64,000 nt of DNA, taken from the NCBI GenBank assembly GCA_026261815.1, contig JAMPIT010000848.1, positions 682,001-746,000 on the forward strand, given 5' to 3'. Within the stretch, counting starts at the first letter, position 1. The number at the start of each line of letters is the position of its first letter. The DNA is from Monarcha castaneiventris obscurior. Its lineage: Eukaryota; Chordata; Aves; Passeriformes; Monarchidae. Below, one piece after another: positions 1 to 11,233 of this stretch. The notes under the pieces were generated by a model. It made no database searches, was not told the origin of the DNA, and worked only from the letters and a program-made list of their open reading frames with translations. A program made the translations under genes and the position numbers.

Positions 1-3000
1 CAGAAGTAGGGACCCTCGGAGCAAATGAGTGCCCAGCAGGAGGGAAAATGCCAGGGACACACTGCAGCCGTTCCCAGCCACCTTTCCTGGTTATTTTTAC
101 ACGGGAGCACAGTTCCTGGAGGCTTGGTTGGCTTCAGCCTGTCTGGGCTGTTCTGCTCGGTGCTGAAGGTTCAGACAACCTGTTCTGAGGCGATTACAGA
201 GCACAGCCAGCCTGCTCACAAGCAGCAGCCACCGCAGAGCGCTCGGGAAGGGAAGTTAGAGCTTAAAAAAAGCTCTGCGAGAGAAGGTACCGCGCAGAGC
301 AGATGGTGCGGCGCGAGCTTCCCGGGAAGAGCTGCTATTGCTCCCCATTAGGAAGCATATGGGCAGGCTCAGCTGCCTCCCTCCCCTCCTACCCACGGCC
401 CTTCCACTTGGCATCACAGGGGCCCGGCTCCAACACGAGAGGTTTGGAGGATACACCCCGGGAGGGCAGCCCCTGCCCTGCATCGGGCAGGGAACCCGGG
501 GGAGAGGAGGATTCGGCTCCTCATGCGCCTGAGACAGGGGGACAACGCAGAATTTTGGGAGCGCAACTCCGCCATCATCATCATCATCCTCCTTCTGCAC
601 AGAACACCCACGGTGAGCAGGAGGCTGTGGTGCTGCTTGGCAGGGCGGGCAGCGCTGCCAGGCTCTCCGTGCTGCCAGCGGGCACCCAGGCTGCGCTCGC
701 TCTGCAGCAGCTCTACGCTTCAGCTCAAAACCCTCGCTCTGGCAGGGAGGATTCCAGAGACCCCGGAGGATTCCGGAGCTTGGCTCTCCCTGGCCCCAGG
801 AGCTGGGCAGCAGCCAGCATGGGGACAGGGCAGCGTTTCAGGAGAGCTTTTCAAGAGTAAGTTGATTTTCACAGCTTTGAGGCACAGTGAGGAACTCGCA
901 TCATGCTGCTAGCACCTGTCTGGGGAAGGCACGTGCTCTGTGTGTGGGGCTGGGCCAGGCTCAGCCACCCTCGTAGGTTTGGGGGCTGGGCAGGCAGGGG
1001 TCTGCTGCCCTTCCCTATTCCCAGCCAGGACCACGGGCTCAATGTTTTGCATTCCCATGTTCCCAGCTGGGCAGCAGGATCTGCTCCCTCCCCAGTAGGA
1101 GGTGGGGATCCTTCCACACACAGGGACCCCCAAGCCAGGCCAACAGCACCCCATCTCTTGTCAGAGCCTGGCAGCATCCAACGGGAACAATTACAGCCTT
1201 GCCAGGGTGATCCCAGTGGAAAGTCTTGCAGCACTGGTTTTGCCCAGACTGTTCTTTCATCCCTTAATCAGCTGCCTGTCTGATCCTCTCCCAGCTCCGA
1301 TGGCCCCCGGGAACAGCGGTGGCTCACTTGGCTGGAGAGGATTCGCAGGGGATGGGGATGGGAGAGGTTCTGGTCTCTGCCCTGCAGGGCCAAACCGCGG
1401 CCTGTTAATGAATCACATTTCACTAATGGAGGTGACTGCAGTCTCTCCCTGCCTGGGACTTTGTCCCTCATGATCCCCACTCCAGCATGGGATGGCACAG
1501 TGGGAGAAGTACCAATAGCCTGAGTGGCCACATCACACCAGGACACAGCAGTTGTCCCAGAGGGCTCAGTCCAGCCTTCAAAACTCAAACCAGCTTAGGG
1601 ATAAACAGAAAAAAACTACTGATACTTTGGACACGAGCCTGGACAATACCCCAAATTCAGCAGCCAGATGTGCTGTTTTGGGACTGTGGGCACGGCGCCA
1701 TGCCCAAGCACCAGCAAGCAGCCAACACTTGCAGGAGCCCTCCACAATAATGACTCAATGATCTTAGAGGTCTTTTCCAACCTCAAAGATTCCTTGATAA
1801 ACCCAAATAACGCAGCACCAAGCACATGGAGCTGCAAGGACTCACTACCCTGGGGAAACTCAGAGGCAGCCTGGCCCAGCCCCAGCACCCTGAGAGGTGC
1901 TACTTTCACAGCTCACCACAACAAAACACCCTGTGGGACCACATCAGAGCACCAGGCCCACACAAGGTCTATTCTGGTGCCCACAAGACAGTGCAGCCTC
2001 CATGCAGCCAGAGAGCAGCACAATCACCCCATCCATCCTCTAGCTTAAAAGGCAAATTTCAATACCCCTCCACCTTAAGATCCAGGTGGACATATCCTAC
2101 AGCCCCTGCCCCCCAAGTCTTAGTCTTCAGTCAGTACCCAAAGAGGGCTTTCAGCTGGGAGAGAAACACAAAAATGTCTCCTGAAGCAGGGAGCACCAAT
2201 TACACTGCTGATATTTAGGGCTTCCAGCACAACAAATGGAGCTGCAGCTTCATTAGGTACCTTGCCAATTTAATCCAAGACACCCAGTACAGGGGAAGCT
2301 TAAATTAGTTTGTCTCAATGTTAACTTATAACAAGCAATATGTTAATGTGGGGATGGTTTTCATGGACTGTGACCCAGGGAAGGGGCACCCACAGCCCTC
2401 CAAACAGGGATTTAAGAAGCAGGGGGATGGATCCTACCTGTCTCATATTCCTGGGATAGCATCCACCACCACAAACACCTGCAGCTAGGGAAGGGGTGCA
2501 CCCCATCACCGCCTTATATGGGAGAGGCCCTGGAGAGGGTGAAGAGCTGCAGGGGCCTCATTAAGGCTGTGATTGCCAGGAGAAAGGTGGGGCTGGGCTG
2601 TGGGGGATGCTCTGAGCAGCCTGTGCATGGGCTTTGCCCCACACCTTTTGAGGGGGCTCATGGGAACTGCCTGTAATTGTTTTAGCTGAGCTTTTATTGG
2701 GTGGTTTAGGAGTTACAGCTGAATCATTTCAGCTCTCTCAGGTCTTTGTTAGAGCTCTTAGGCACAGTTGGTGTAGATGGTGTGGGGGGATGAGTGGGGT
2801 GAAGGTGAGGGGCTCCCTGGCATGGGGGATTTTCTGAGGAGGCCCTTCTGTGCACACTGGCCAGCCCCACTGCCTGTTTCTGCCCCTTCCTTAGGGAGCA
2901 GGGCTCCAAATCACTTCATTTTAGTGTCCCTCTGCCACTGAATTAATCCCCAGCGCTGCCAGGATCAGCTGGTTCCCTCCAAGTTCCTGAAATGACTTCC

Positions 3001-3675
3001 AGGGAGGATGAGGGAGAGATACAGCACTGCCTGCCCACGCTGGGCTTTGCTGGGTTGGAGCGATGCTTTGAGTGCCCTCATGGCATTCACACGCTGTCAC
3101 CCTGGGCTCCAGCAGTGGCAGCAGAGCCCAGACACTGTGAGACCACCCACCACCACCAGAATGTCAAGCACTGCCTGCCAAGCAGGAGGGAAAACCCACG
3201 GGCTACAGCAGGGCCCGTACCCCCAGTGCAGCTCGCCCATCCCAGGGCAGGGCTGTGCTCCCAGGCTGCTCCCAGCCCGCAGTGGGGCCCTGTGGGATGC
3301 TGCAAACCAGGTGACTTGGCTGGGCTTCCTTAATGCAGCCCAGCACACTCTGGGAGAATTCCTCATGGCTGTGTCAGAGCAGGAAAGGTGGTTTATATCC
3401 TGTGCCTGGCCTGGAAACGGCCCTGGCTGACCTGAAGTGAGGGGTTTTAGGGTAAAACTGCTGACAGGCTGGGAAAACCTGGCGGCAGTGCCGGATGGGG
3501 AGGACAGGGCTGGCAGTGCTGGTGCCTGTGCCCGCTGAGGTGCCGTGAGCCCTGGCAGGGCTGTGCTGACCTTTGCTGGCAGACAGGACCCTGCCCCTTG
3601 TCCCAGAGAAGGGTTTGCTCTCTGCTGTGGGTCTGCAACAAGTGCACAGCCCCAGGACTAGGCTGCACAGGAAGT
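1..3675. other. non-coding stretch, left edge
   Basis: I find no exon with a recognisable domain, conserved protein or consistent splice sites on either strand. Open frames here are short, overlap on several strands and look like chance frames in GC-rich DNA. The only repeat I recognise is a short CR1 tail near 1755-1800. The flanking gene on this side lies outside the window. Confidence 0.5.
1755..1800 (+). repeat. CR1 3'-end fragment
   Basis: The stretch carries the bird CR1 tail signature (GATCTTAGAGGTCTTTTCC, then a short ATTC-type end). It is short and diverged, so it is an old 5'-truncated copy. Confidence 0.55.
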
Positions 3676-3812
3676 GCTGCAGTGACCACCCCTGGAAGTG
3701 TTCGAAAAACATGTGGATGTGGCACTCGGGGACACGGGTTAGTGGTGGGATTGGCAGTGCTGGGGGAATGGTTGGACCCAGTGATCTTAGTGGGCTGTTC
3801 CAACCTTAACTG
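3676..3812 (+). repeat. CR1 3'-end fragment
   Basis: The order of motifs is that of a CR1 LINE 3' end: accacccctggaagtg, then a 'gtggatgtggcactcgggg' block, then 'gatcttagtgggctgttcc'. It is a 5'-truncated copy in plus orientation. Confidence 0.8.
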
Positions 3813-4379
3813 ATGGACAGGGACGAGGCCCCCACTCAGGGCAGCTCATCAGGGACACTGGGTGGCCCCAATCCTGCACCCTTTGGTGCCAGTGACTGCA
3901 AAACTGTGGGAGACATCTGTGCTGTGTCTGGGGCACGACTGAGCTCACCCCAGCTCTGATGGGCTCCAGAGCCACGGGGAGCCTTGGTGCCCATCCTGGG
4001 ACCCTTCCTCAGCCCCAGGAGCAGAAGTGCTGAGGAGGAGGAAGCGGCAGGGAGTGGGGCGAGGGCAGGCAGGGGTAGGCAGAGAGCTCCAGCCGTGCAG
4101 GGATATTGCAGAGCTGGGTGTTAATCATTGATGGGCTCCTGGGAGCTGTTTGAACTAAAGCCTCCCTGCCCCCTCTGGAGGGGGAAGTTCTGCCCTGTAC
4201 TGGCTCATGGGGATGTGGTGGCAGTGCCAGCACCCAGATCCTCCAGCACACAGCCAGCCCCACGGAGCGATGCTGGAGAAGACCTTGGTCTCCCCTTGGC
4301 GGTACCACCAGGGCTGTGGTGGAGCTCAGAGCTCGGCCAGGGGGAGAGCGATATCATCTCAGTTTCCTAATGCCAGCTG

Positions 4380-4560
4380 TTTTTTTTCTGCATCCTCTCC
4401 AAGTTCTTTGTTGATTGCAAATCGTTATCATGAAAGCGCATCTGAGGCTGCAGCAGCAGATAACGCTGTGCTGCCGGGCCGGGGCTGGAGCTCATCGAGG
4501 CTGCGCTGCCTCAGAGTCCTGCGGCAGCTGCGGATGGAAATAAAACTGCTAACGTGAGGG
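4380..4560. promoter_or_regulatory. possible non-coding regulatory element (POU/GATA-like sites)
   Basis: A block that is locally less GC-rich contains ATTGCAAAT at 4414-4422 (close to a POU octamer), GTTATCA at 4424-4430 and AGATAACG at 4459-4466 (both GATA-type). No open frame explains it. Calling it regulatory is inference from motif density; no alignment was available. Confidence 0.25.
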
Positions 4561-5156
4561 ATTGATCATGTTCAGCCAGCTCAGCCCATTGCTTCCTGCT
4601 TGGCAGAGCCCTTGCTGTGAAGTGCTAAAATCCAGGCTCAGAGGTGGGATTTGTGCTATGGGACTCTGGCACCTGGGCACTCACACTGCTGGAGATGCCC
4701 CATGGAGGGCTGAAACACGGCACATGAGGTGTGGGAGACCTGGTACCACCCCGTGTCACCCTTTACTGCAAAGGGAGGTGGTGTGGCTGGCAGTGGGGGC
4801 TTCACAGGGTCATTTGTGGCAGTGCCAGATCCGATGCCTCACGGTGGGAATGGCAGAGCTGCTGGGATGCAGCAGGGGATGCACCCCTGAAACAGCCAGA
4901 CCCAGCCCTTGGAAGAGGCTGCTGACCAGCCCTCGGGGCCATTCCCAGCCCTGTGGTCACTGTCCCCATGTTGTCCCCACAGCAGCCCCAAGGCTCTCCA
5001 GACCTGTTGGCTCTTTGTTGTGGCTCTGTTGAGACCAAACACATCCACCCACACTGCCTGACCCAGCGCTCCCAGCTCCGTGGGGCTGGGGTTACTCTGG
5101 CCCTGCTGCTGGAGGCTGGATGGAGAAAAATGCTCCTCCAAGGGGGTTGTGTGGTT

Positions 5157-5160
<4 letters not shown>

Positions 5161-5190
<30 letters not shown>
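5161..5190. repeat. poly-T tract
   Basis: A homopolymer run of about 26 T begins near 5164, followed by an A/G-rich stretch. On the minus strand this is a poly-A tract, but I see no retrotransposed gene next to it. Confidence 0.85.
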
Positions 5191-5191
<1 letters not shown>

Positions 5192-5239
5192 GTTGAAAGG
5201 CAACAAAAAGCGGGGGGGATTAATTTTGGCAGGATCCAC

Positions 5240-6470
5240 CACGCATCGCTCCAAGGGGCTGGCCCTGATAAGGAGCTGCAAATCCGAGCTGCCAAATGCT
5301 GCCATCCCGCTGGAGCCTTGCAGGGGCATCAGGGATTAAGAGGGTCTGTGTGATGTCTAACAGGTTTAGAAAATATTGCCTGGGATTATCCACTCGCGGT
5401 GGTGACCAGAGACCTCTGAGCCGCGGCAGACGCCGACACCGGCTGATGTCTGCGGAGGGGGGGTCCTGCTTGCGGGAAACCGGATCTGCGTGTGCCCGTT
5501 TGCACTCGTGTGCACCTTCCCTCGTGTGCCCACGCGTGGATGTGCAGCAGCCACGGCTCTGGGGCGGGCTGTAGGAGCGAATGGGGCTGGTGGCCCCCTG
5601 GCCCCGCGGGGGCTGAGCCATGCCCGGCCCCCTGTGGCCGCTAGCCCCGTGCTGGGTCTGGGGTGCCAGAGGGGTGCTTCAGGCTTCGTTGTGCTGCAGC
5701 TCTGTAAAGGCAGCTCCCGACCGCCAGCGTTAATGATATCCACCCAATTAGCCCAGCCTAGCCCCAAGGATTAGCGGATGGAATCATCATCCCAAAGCGT
5801 AAGCAGTTAACGCAGCTAATTAGTCATCGCGTGAATCCCAGCCCAACCACAAACCGCAGCGACCGCGGTAGCCGTGGGCAAGGGGTGATGCCCACCCAGC
5901 CGGGCTCCGGGAGACGGGAGCTGTTTACGGAGAATTTGCCGGGCTCGGGGATCCGTTATTTTTACACGTTGCCATAGCTACTGATACCATTATAAAATTA
6001 AGCCTGAACCATGTGGAAGAAATGGATCTGTCAGAAGGAATTATTTTCGGGAGCGCGCTGTGGGGCCGAGCGCTGCCCACCCCAGGGCCGGCGGCGAGGG
6101 GCCGAGCCCAGCGGGGTGATCGGGGGTCCCCGCTGGAGGCAGCTGCATCCTGCCCACGGGCACGGCGCTAGAACGAGGCGCCGGGCAGGCTGCGGAGCTC
6201 CGGGATCGCCTGGAGCCACCGGCGCCAGCACAGCCCCTCCGGGCTGGCAGCATCGCTGGGCACGTCCAGGGTGAACAAAAGCCCGCTGAGAGGGAGCTTT
6301 CAGCCCGTGCTCTGCTCCCTCCCGCAGCGCCTGCTTTCCCCCTTCCCCTGCCTCCCTCAATATTTTTCCCTTTCCCTGCACTTCTCTGCAGAGGGACGCT
6401 TGTGCCGGGCTCGGGGCAGCCAGCGCTGGGGCCACGGCCAAAGCACAGCCGCACTTTAAGGTCACTCGGT
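5240..6470. promoter_or_regulatory. CpG-rich block with homeodomain and RUNX-type sites
   Basis: CpG density rises here without a supported gene. Between 5,730 and 6,000 several developmental-type sites cluster: TAATGATATCC at 5731-5741, CAATTAG at 5745-5751, GGATTAG at 5768-5774 and the palindrome CTAATTAG at 5816-5823. Two adjacent RUNX-like sites, AACCACA at 5845-5851 and AACCGCA at 5852-5858, follow. An AT-rich stretch with TATAAAA lies near 5991. It could be a distal enhancer or the promoter of an unrecognised transcript; the sequence alone cannot decide. Confidence 0.35.
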
Positions 6471-9400
6471 GCCGGGAGGAGCGGGGAGTGCCAGGGACCC
6501 CACAACGTCCTGCCCTCGGGACAGGGAGCTCCCCAAAGGGTTTCCCTACCCTGAGCTATTTTTGCTGGATAAAACAACCTGGAGCATCCCCAGGAGGGTG
6601 CACAGCTCACTTCGGGTACAATGTACATGTGGATGTTGGGAGGACCAGGACCACTCGAGAGTGACTCCGACAGCTGATCCAGCATGAAGAGCCCCGGGAA
6701 TCCCAGTGCAGGACCCCCCTCCCATCCACCCTGGGACTCTCACTCAGGCACTGGCAGGACCCAGCACTGCAGCTTGATCCACCCTCCCCGTGCCGGCTCC
6801 AGAGGGTGATTGTCCCTGAGCAATGTCCCGTCCAACACTGAAAGCACAAAGTGAGTCTTTCTTAAGCACTGGATGTTCCTGCTTGTCCCACGGCCCTGGA
6901 AACCCCTCTTTAATCACTGCCAGAGCCTTGGCCTCACGGTGTCCCGCAGTGAAGGACCGCATGGGCCAAAGGAGTGTTGGGCACAAAGGATGTGTGTGAC
7001 ACTTTTCAATTTCACTGCCTGCCCTCTCCCCCTGTGATTGAAGAGATGGGAATGGTCATAGGGCAGACCCCCATCCATCCCACACCCCTTCAGCTCCAGG
7101 GATTCAATAAAAATTATTCCAGGTTGGCCAGAGAGATTCCCAGTAGCAATATCTGCAATAGCACAACCTCCTATTAGACACCAGAGAATCCACAGGGACA
7201 AGCAGCATCCTCCAAACACCTCCAGCTCTTCCCAACTTAAAGCCCTGGTCGGCAGCCTGGGGGTCCCAGTTTGCTCTGTGGGCATAGCTGGGTAGTGCCT
7301 GGGAGCCCATCTCGTCCCTGAACATCCCGTGTGTCCCGGTGCCGTGGGGTGGCTGCCCCGTACCCCAGGTGTCACTGGGGCTATGCCTGGGGGCTGGAGA
7401 TACCCCTGCTGTGCTGGCGAGAGCCCTCACTCTATCAGGAACCCAGGAGGGGACGAGGCTGGCAGTGAGGCTGTGGCACAGAAACAGTTCCTATGACAAC
7501 CCCAAATCCCAGACCTGTTTATCCCCTTTGGTGAAAATCCACAACAAGCGTGAAACCAGGGAATAAGATTCAATAGTAAGACGTGAAATAAATCAGGACC
7601 AGTGTAAAGCGTGTCACCATTTTACTCTGGCTTCATTCCTTTCCAAGGAAAAGCCTGAGAAACAGGGAGCTGTAAAGGGATGAGCTAATAGGTTTGGAAT
7701 TGGAGGGAGCAGGTTCCAACTGTGCAGCATCCCAGGACTTCTCCCTCAGGTTCTCTCTTCTGGCAGGAGCCCAGCCCAGGGCAGCCAGCAGGCATAAACA
7801 AGACTCATGAGGCATTTCTGAGGTACAATCAAAGTATCTCCGAGACCCTCTCACTCCCTTCAACACCCTCAAAGCACCCAGCTGCTCCTCCAGCTTCTCC
7901 TGCTGCTCCCTGCTGGCATCCTGGCATTGCCCCCATGGCATTGCCTGGTCCCCTTGGTATCATGGGGTCCCTGTGGCATCACAGGGTCCCCATGCCATCG
8001 CTGGATGCCTGTGGTGTCGTGGGGGCCCGGTGGGGTCCCTGTGGCATCGGATGCTCTTAGACCTGTGACTATTTGGGTGGTGCTGATGTGGAAAGGGACT
8101 GGCCTGTCTCTCCCTGGTGCTGGACTTGTGGCCATCACGGTCTCACGGTACCTAAGACAGGGATGAGGACAGAGCAGGGGCAAAAGGGTGTCTTGGACAG
8201 TCACAAACCAGGCCCTTGGCTGGAGCTGCTGCCCTGTCAGACACCAGAGGAGACCAGCTGGAGTGATGACTGCTCCTGGAGACACAATATCCCCTGGGCA
8301 CCCACCCCAATGACACACACTGCCACTGTGGAGTGTCGGAGTGCCTCTGCTTCTCATCACTAAGCCGGAGCACCCCAGGACAGGGCAAAAGGTCTGTCTC
8401 TACCCTTTTCTCCTTGCCCAGCCCGGGCTCCAGCACAGCTCTGCATTGTCCCCTTCCTCACAAGTGCAGCCAGCCCTCTCCTGTCCCCCAGGACATGAAG
8501 GAGACACCTGCATCCCCCCGTTTCAGCCAGCCCGTGCACTAACCGAGACCATGCTCTTCCTCGGCGTTAATTAAATCAGTGCTCTCCTCCCCTCGCTGCT
8601 GGGACCAGCCCCTTCCATCAGCCACTCTCCAGGCTAATTGCTCTCTGTTACTCTGCGCTTTCTGCTGGAGGCTCAGGCTCCCCCTTGGCTCCTGGCACAG
8701 CCCATGCTTCCCACTCCGGCCCCCTGGCACACCATGGCACACACCACGGCACACACCACTGCCCGGCAGGCCCTGCCGGCCCGCTCACCTTGGCATCTCC
8801 AGGAGATGTTTCCCACCTCCGGGCATCGGGAGCCGATCAGATGCCAGAGCAGCCCCAAAGCATCCCCTGGCTGCCCAGAAACCCATCACAGTGCAGCCCA
8901 GATCAGCCTCCCCAGCCCTTTTCCTTGGCTTTGCCATTACAGGAGGTCCTGGCACCAGGCTCACACACCATGCTGAGGAACAGCCCAGCTAAACCTGGCC
9001 CCAGAGCGTCCATGCACAGCCCAAAACCTGCCTGGAGCCAGCATGTCCTCTCCCCCGGGGACAACAACACTCCCAGCACCCATCCAGGCACCACCTCAGT
9101 TCCGCACTGAAGTCCCCAGCCTTGGCAGGAGGAGCCTGGTGGGTGCCAGTCCCAAACCCCAGCACTGCCCTATGCCCCCCTCAGCCATGGCAGCTCCTGA
9201 CCTCCCACACGCACCCACCGAGCGGGTCACTTATGGGATGTGAGAGCCAGCAGCACCAGGAAAACAGCACAGATGAGCAGTGAATCCACGACCCCAGCAC
9301 TGCCTGGTGCTGCCCCCTGAGCAAGGCCCTGCTTCCCGGCACGCTCCTACCTTGTGTCCGTGCCCAGGCGCTTGTTTGTGCTTTCACTGCCGGCACACCC

Positions 9401-11150
9401 CGGGCTGGTGGCTTAAAGGATTTTCCTTTAATAACCACCAAATCCCTCCCCTGGGCAGTAAGCCGCAGACCTGGGCCCTTTCCTAGGTGCAGAGCACTCT
9501 GCTGGGGCTCTGCTCACTCCCTGCTTTGCATATGCTCCTATGAAACTGTATTTTCCCCCTCCTGATTCAGCCCAGTTCTTCAAAAGCCCTAAATCCTCTT
9601 GAATTTCATTTCCCCTGGTCCTTGAGGTCTATCCCCGGTTTCGGTCTCACCCACATATTTTACATACTCGTGTTCACAGCCTTGATGTGAGATTTTCCGC
9701 CAGTTTTGGTGTTGTCCCTGCTCAGAGCAGCCACTGCCTCAGCTGGGAAATGATCCATGGCTCCATTTGGGAAGCGGTTCTGGGAGAGGCTTCATTCCAG
9801 CACCCCTACCCCACAGCCCTCCACTGAGGGAGCCAGGCTGAGACCAGGTGCTGGACCTGGCAAACTGACAGCCACCACCATGCCCACAGGGTGCTGAGTG
9901 TCCCCAAGCTGTCCCTGAGAAAGAATTGACCCCAAACTGTCCCCACTTCACATCCCCAGAGCAGGGGGCTCTTACTCAGTCGTGCAAATGAATTCCGTGG
10001 CAGCTTTTCTTCCCCGTGTGACAATTCTGTCCCCTCAAGGATCTCCCTGCCAGCCCCACTCCCCTGGGTCACATAGTCTTGTTTCACTTCCCTTTTCTCA
10101 TTTCACAGAAAAAAGTAGATAAAGCTGAAAACTGGTGACAGTATCATCTTTCAAGGTCACAGGCAGTGGTGCCGGCAGCAGGTTCCTCTGCCTGGAAAGC
10201 CTGTTTTGGCCTCAGTTCCTCCTGCCAAGGGGGCTGCTGGGGCCACATGCAGTGGGAGCTCAGCTGGGGAGATGGGTGGTTGGGGGGCTGTATGTGGTGC
10301 CTGGGTGCTGCTGGGGGCTGCAGCAGTGCCCGGTGTGGAGTGTGATCCGCAGCTTCCTGCCAGCACCACCTCTGCCCTCTGGCTTCCTGCCACTGGCCCG
10401 CTTCCCTTGGAGGTGGGCACCGAACACATGGGCACGAAGCAGGGAATGTCCATGGGGCAGATGTGCAGGAGCAGAAGATGTGCAGGAAGCAGATGTGCAC
10501 AGACCAGCTGGGACTGGAGCTGGAGATGTGCACAGACCAGGGGAAGGGGCACAAGGGCCAGCTGGTACCAGCTGCCCTGGCCTTAACAGCACCACAAGCC
10601 CCTTGAGGAGGGCAGAGAAAGGTGGGCGAGGGCTGGGCCTCAGCCTGGAGCAGCAGCAGCAGGGGCTGTTCCTGAGAGCTTCCCCCTGCCTTGCCAGGAC
10701 ATGCAGCTTTCATGGGACTGGGCAGGTTCCCTGGCTGGGGGAGCTGCCTGGGGCAGGTGGGAGCTGCCCAGGGGGCTGAGCAGTAGCACAGGGGGGCTGC
10801 GGGGGTCACACATCCCCCCAGAACCCTGCCGGACTGGCACTCTTGCTCTGAGCACAGCAGGACTGGACAGCACGGCTCTTTGCTGGCTTTAATGAGGGTG
10901 GTGAAAAGATAACACAAATTATGGACCTGGGAGCTGGGAAAGGGCCAGTGGAGGCCACCATGCTGGTGGACACAGGCCAGTGAGGTCCTCCTGGTATCAT
11001 CAGCGCCAAACAGCTTGCACAAGGCAGAGGTGCTTGACCTCGTGGTCTGATCCTGTGGTCGAGATGGCTTCTCCAGGTCCTGGGAGAGCTCCCCTGAGCT
11101 GGGGGCATGGCGAACTGAGCTGAGACCAGGGTGCGCCATGCAAACAGCTC
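6471..11150. other. non-coding stretch with local tandem repeats
   Basis: No gene is supported. Visible structure is repetitive: GGCACACACCACGG-type copies near 8728-8760, diverged 'ggcatcacagggtcccc' copies near 7930-8060, and 'gcagatgtgcaggag' copies near 10440-10540. A 331-codon open frame on the minus strand (10144-11139) overlaps the last repeat and shows no domain. The stretch includes sequence downstream of the minus-strand receptor's poly-A signal. Confidence 0.45.
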
Positions 11151-11159
11151 CACTTCTTC

Positions 11160-11165
11160 TTTATT
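11160..11165 (-). terminator. poly-A signal of the minus-strand SIRP-like gene
   Basis: A canonical AATAAA on the minus strand lies about 70 bases beyond the stop codon at 11234-11236 of the ITIM-coding exon. This is a normal position for a last-exon poly-A signal and supports that exon being real. Confidence 0.75.
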
Positions 11166-11233
11166 GTGCCCTGCAGAAATGTCCCTGCTTCCTCCCCGAC
11201 ATGGCCTGGGCACGCAGGCAGAGGTGCCATGTG

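Noticed and set aside
10144..11139. 331-codon open frame on the minus strand downstream of the ITIM exon
   Set aside because: It lies beyond a good poly-A signal, overlaps a tandem repeat, has no domain and is proline/serine-rich as expected from base composition.
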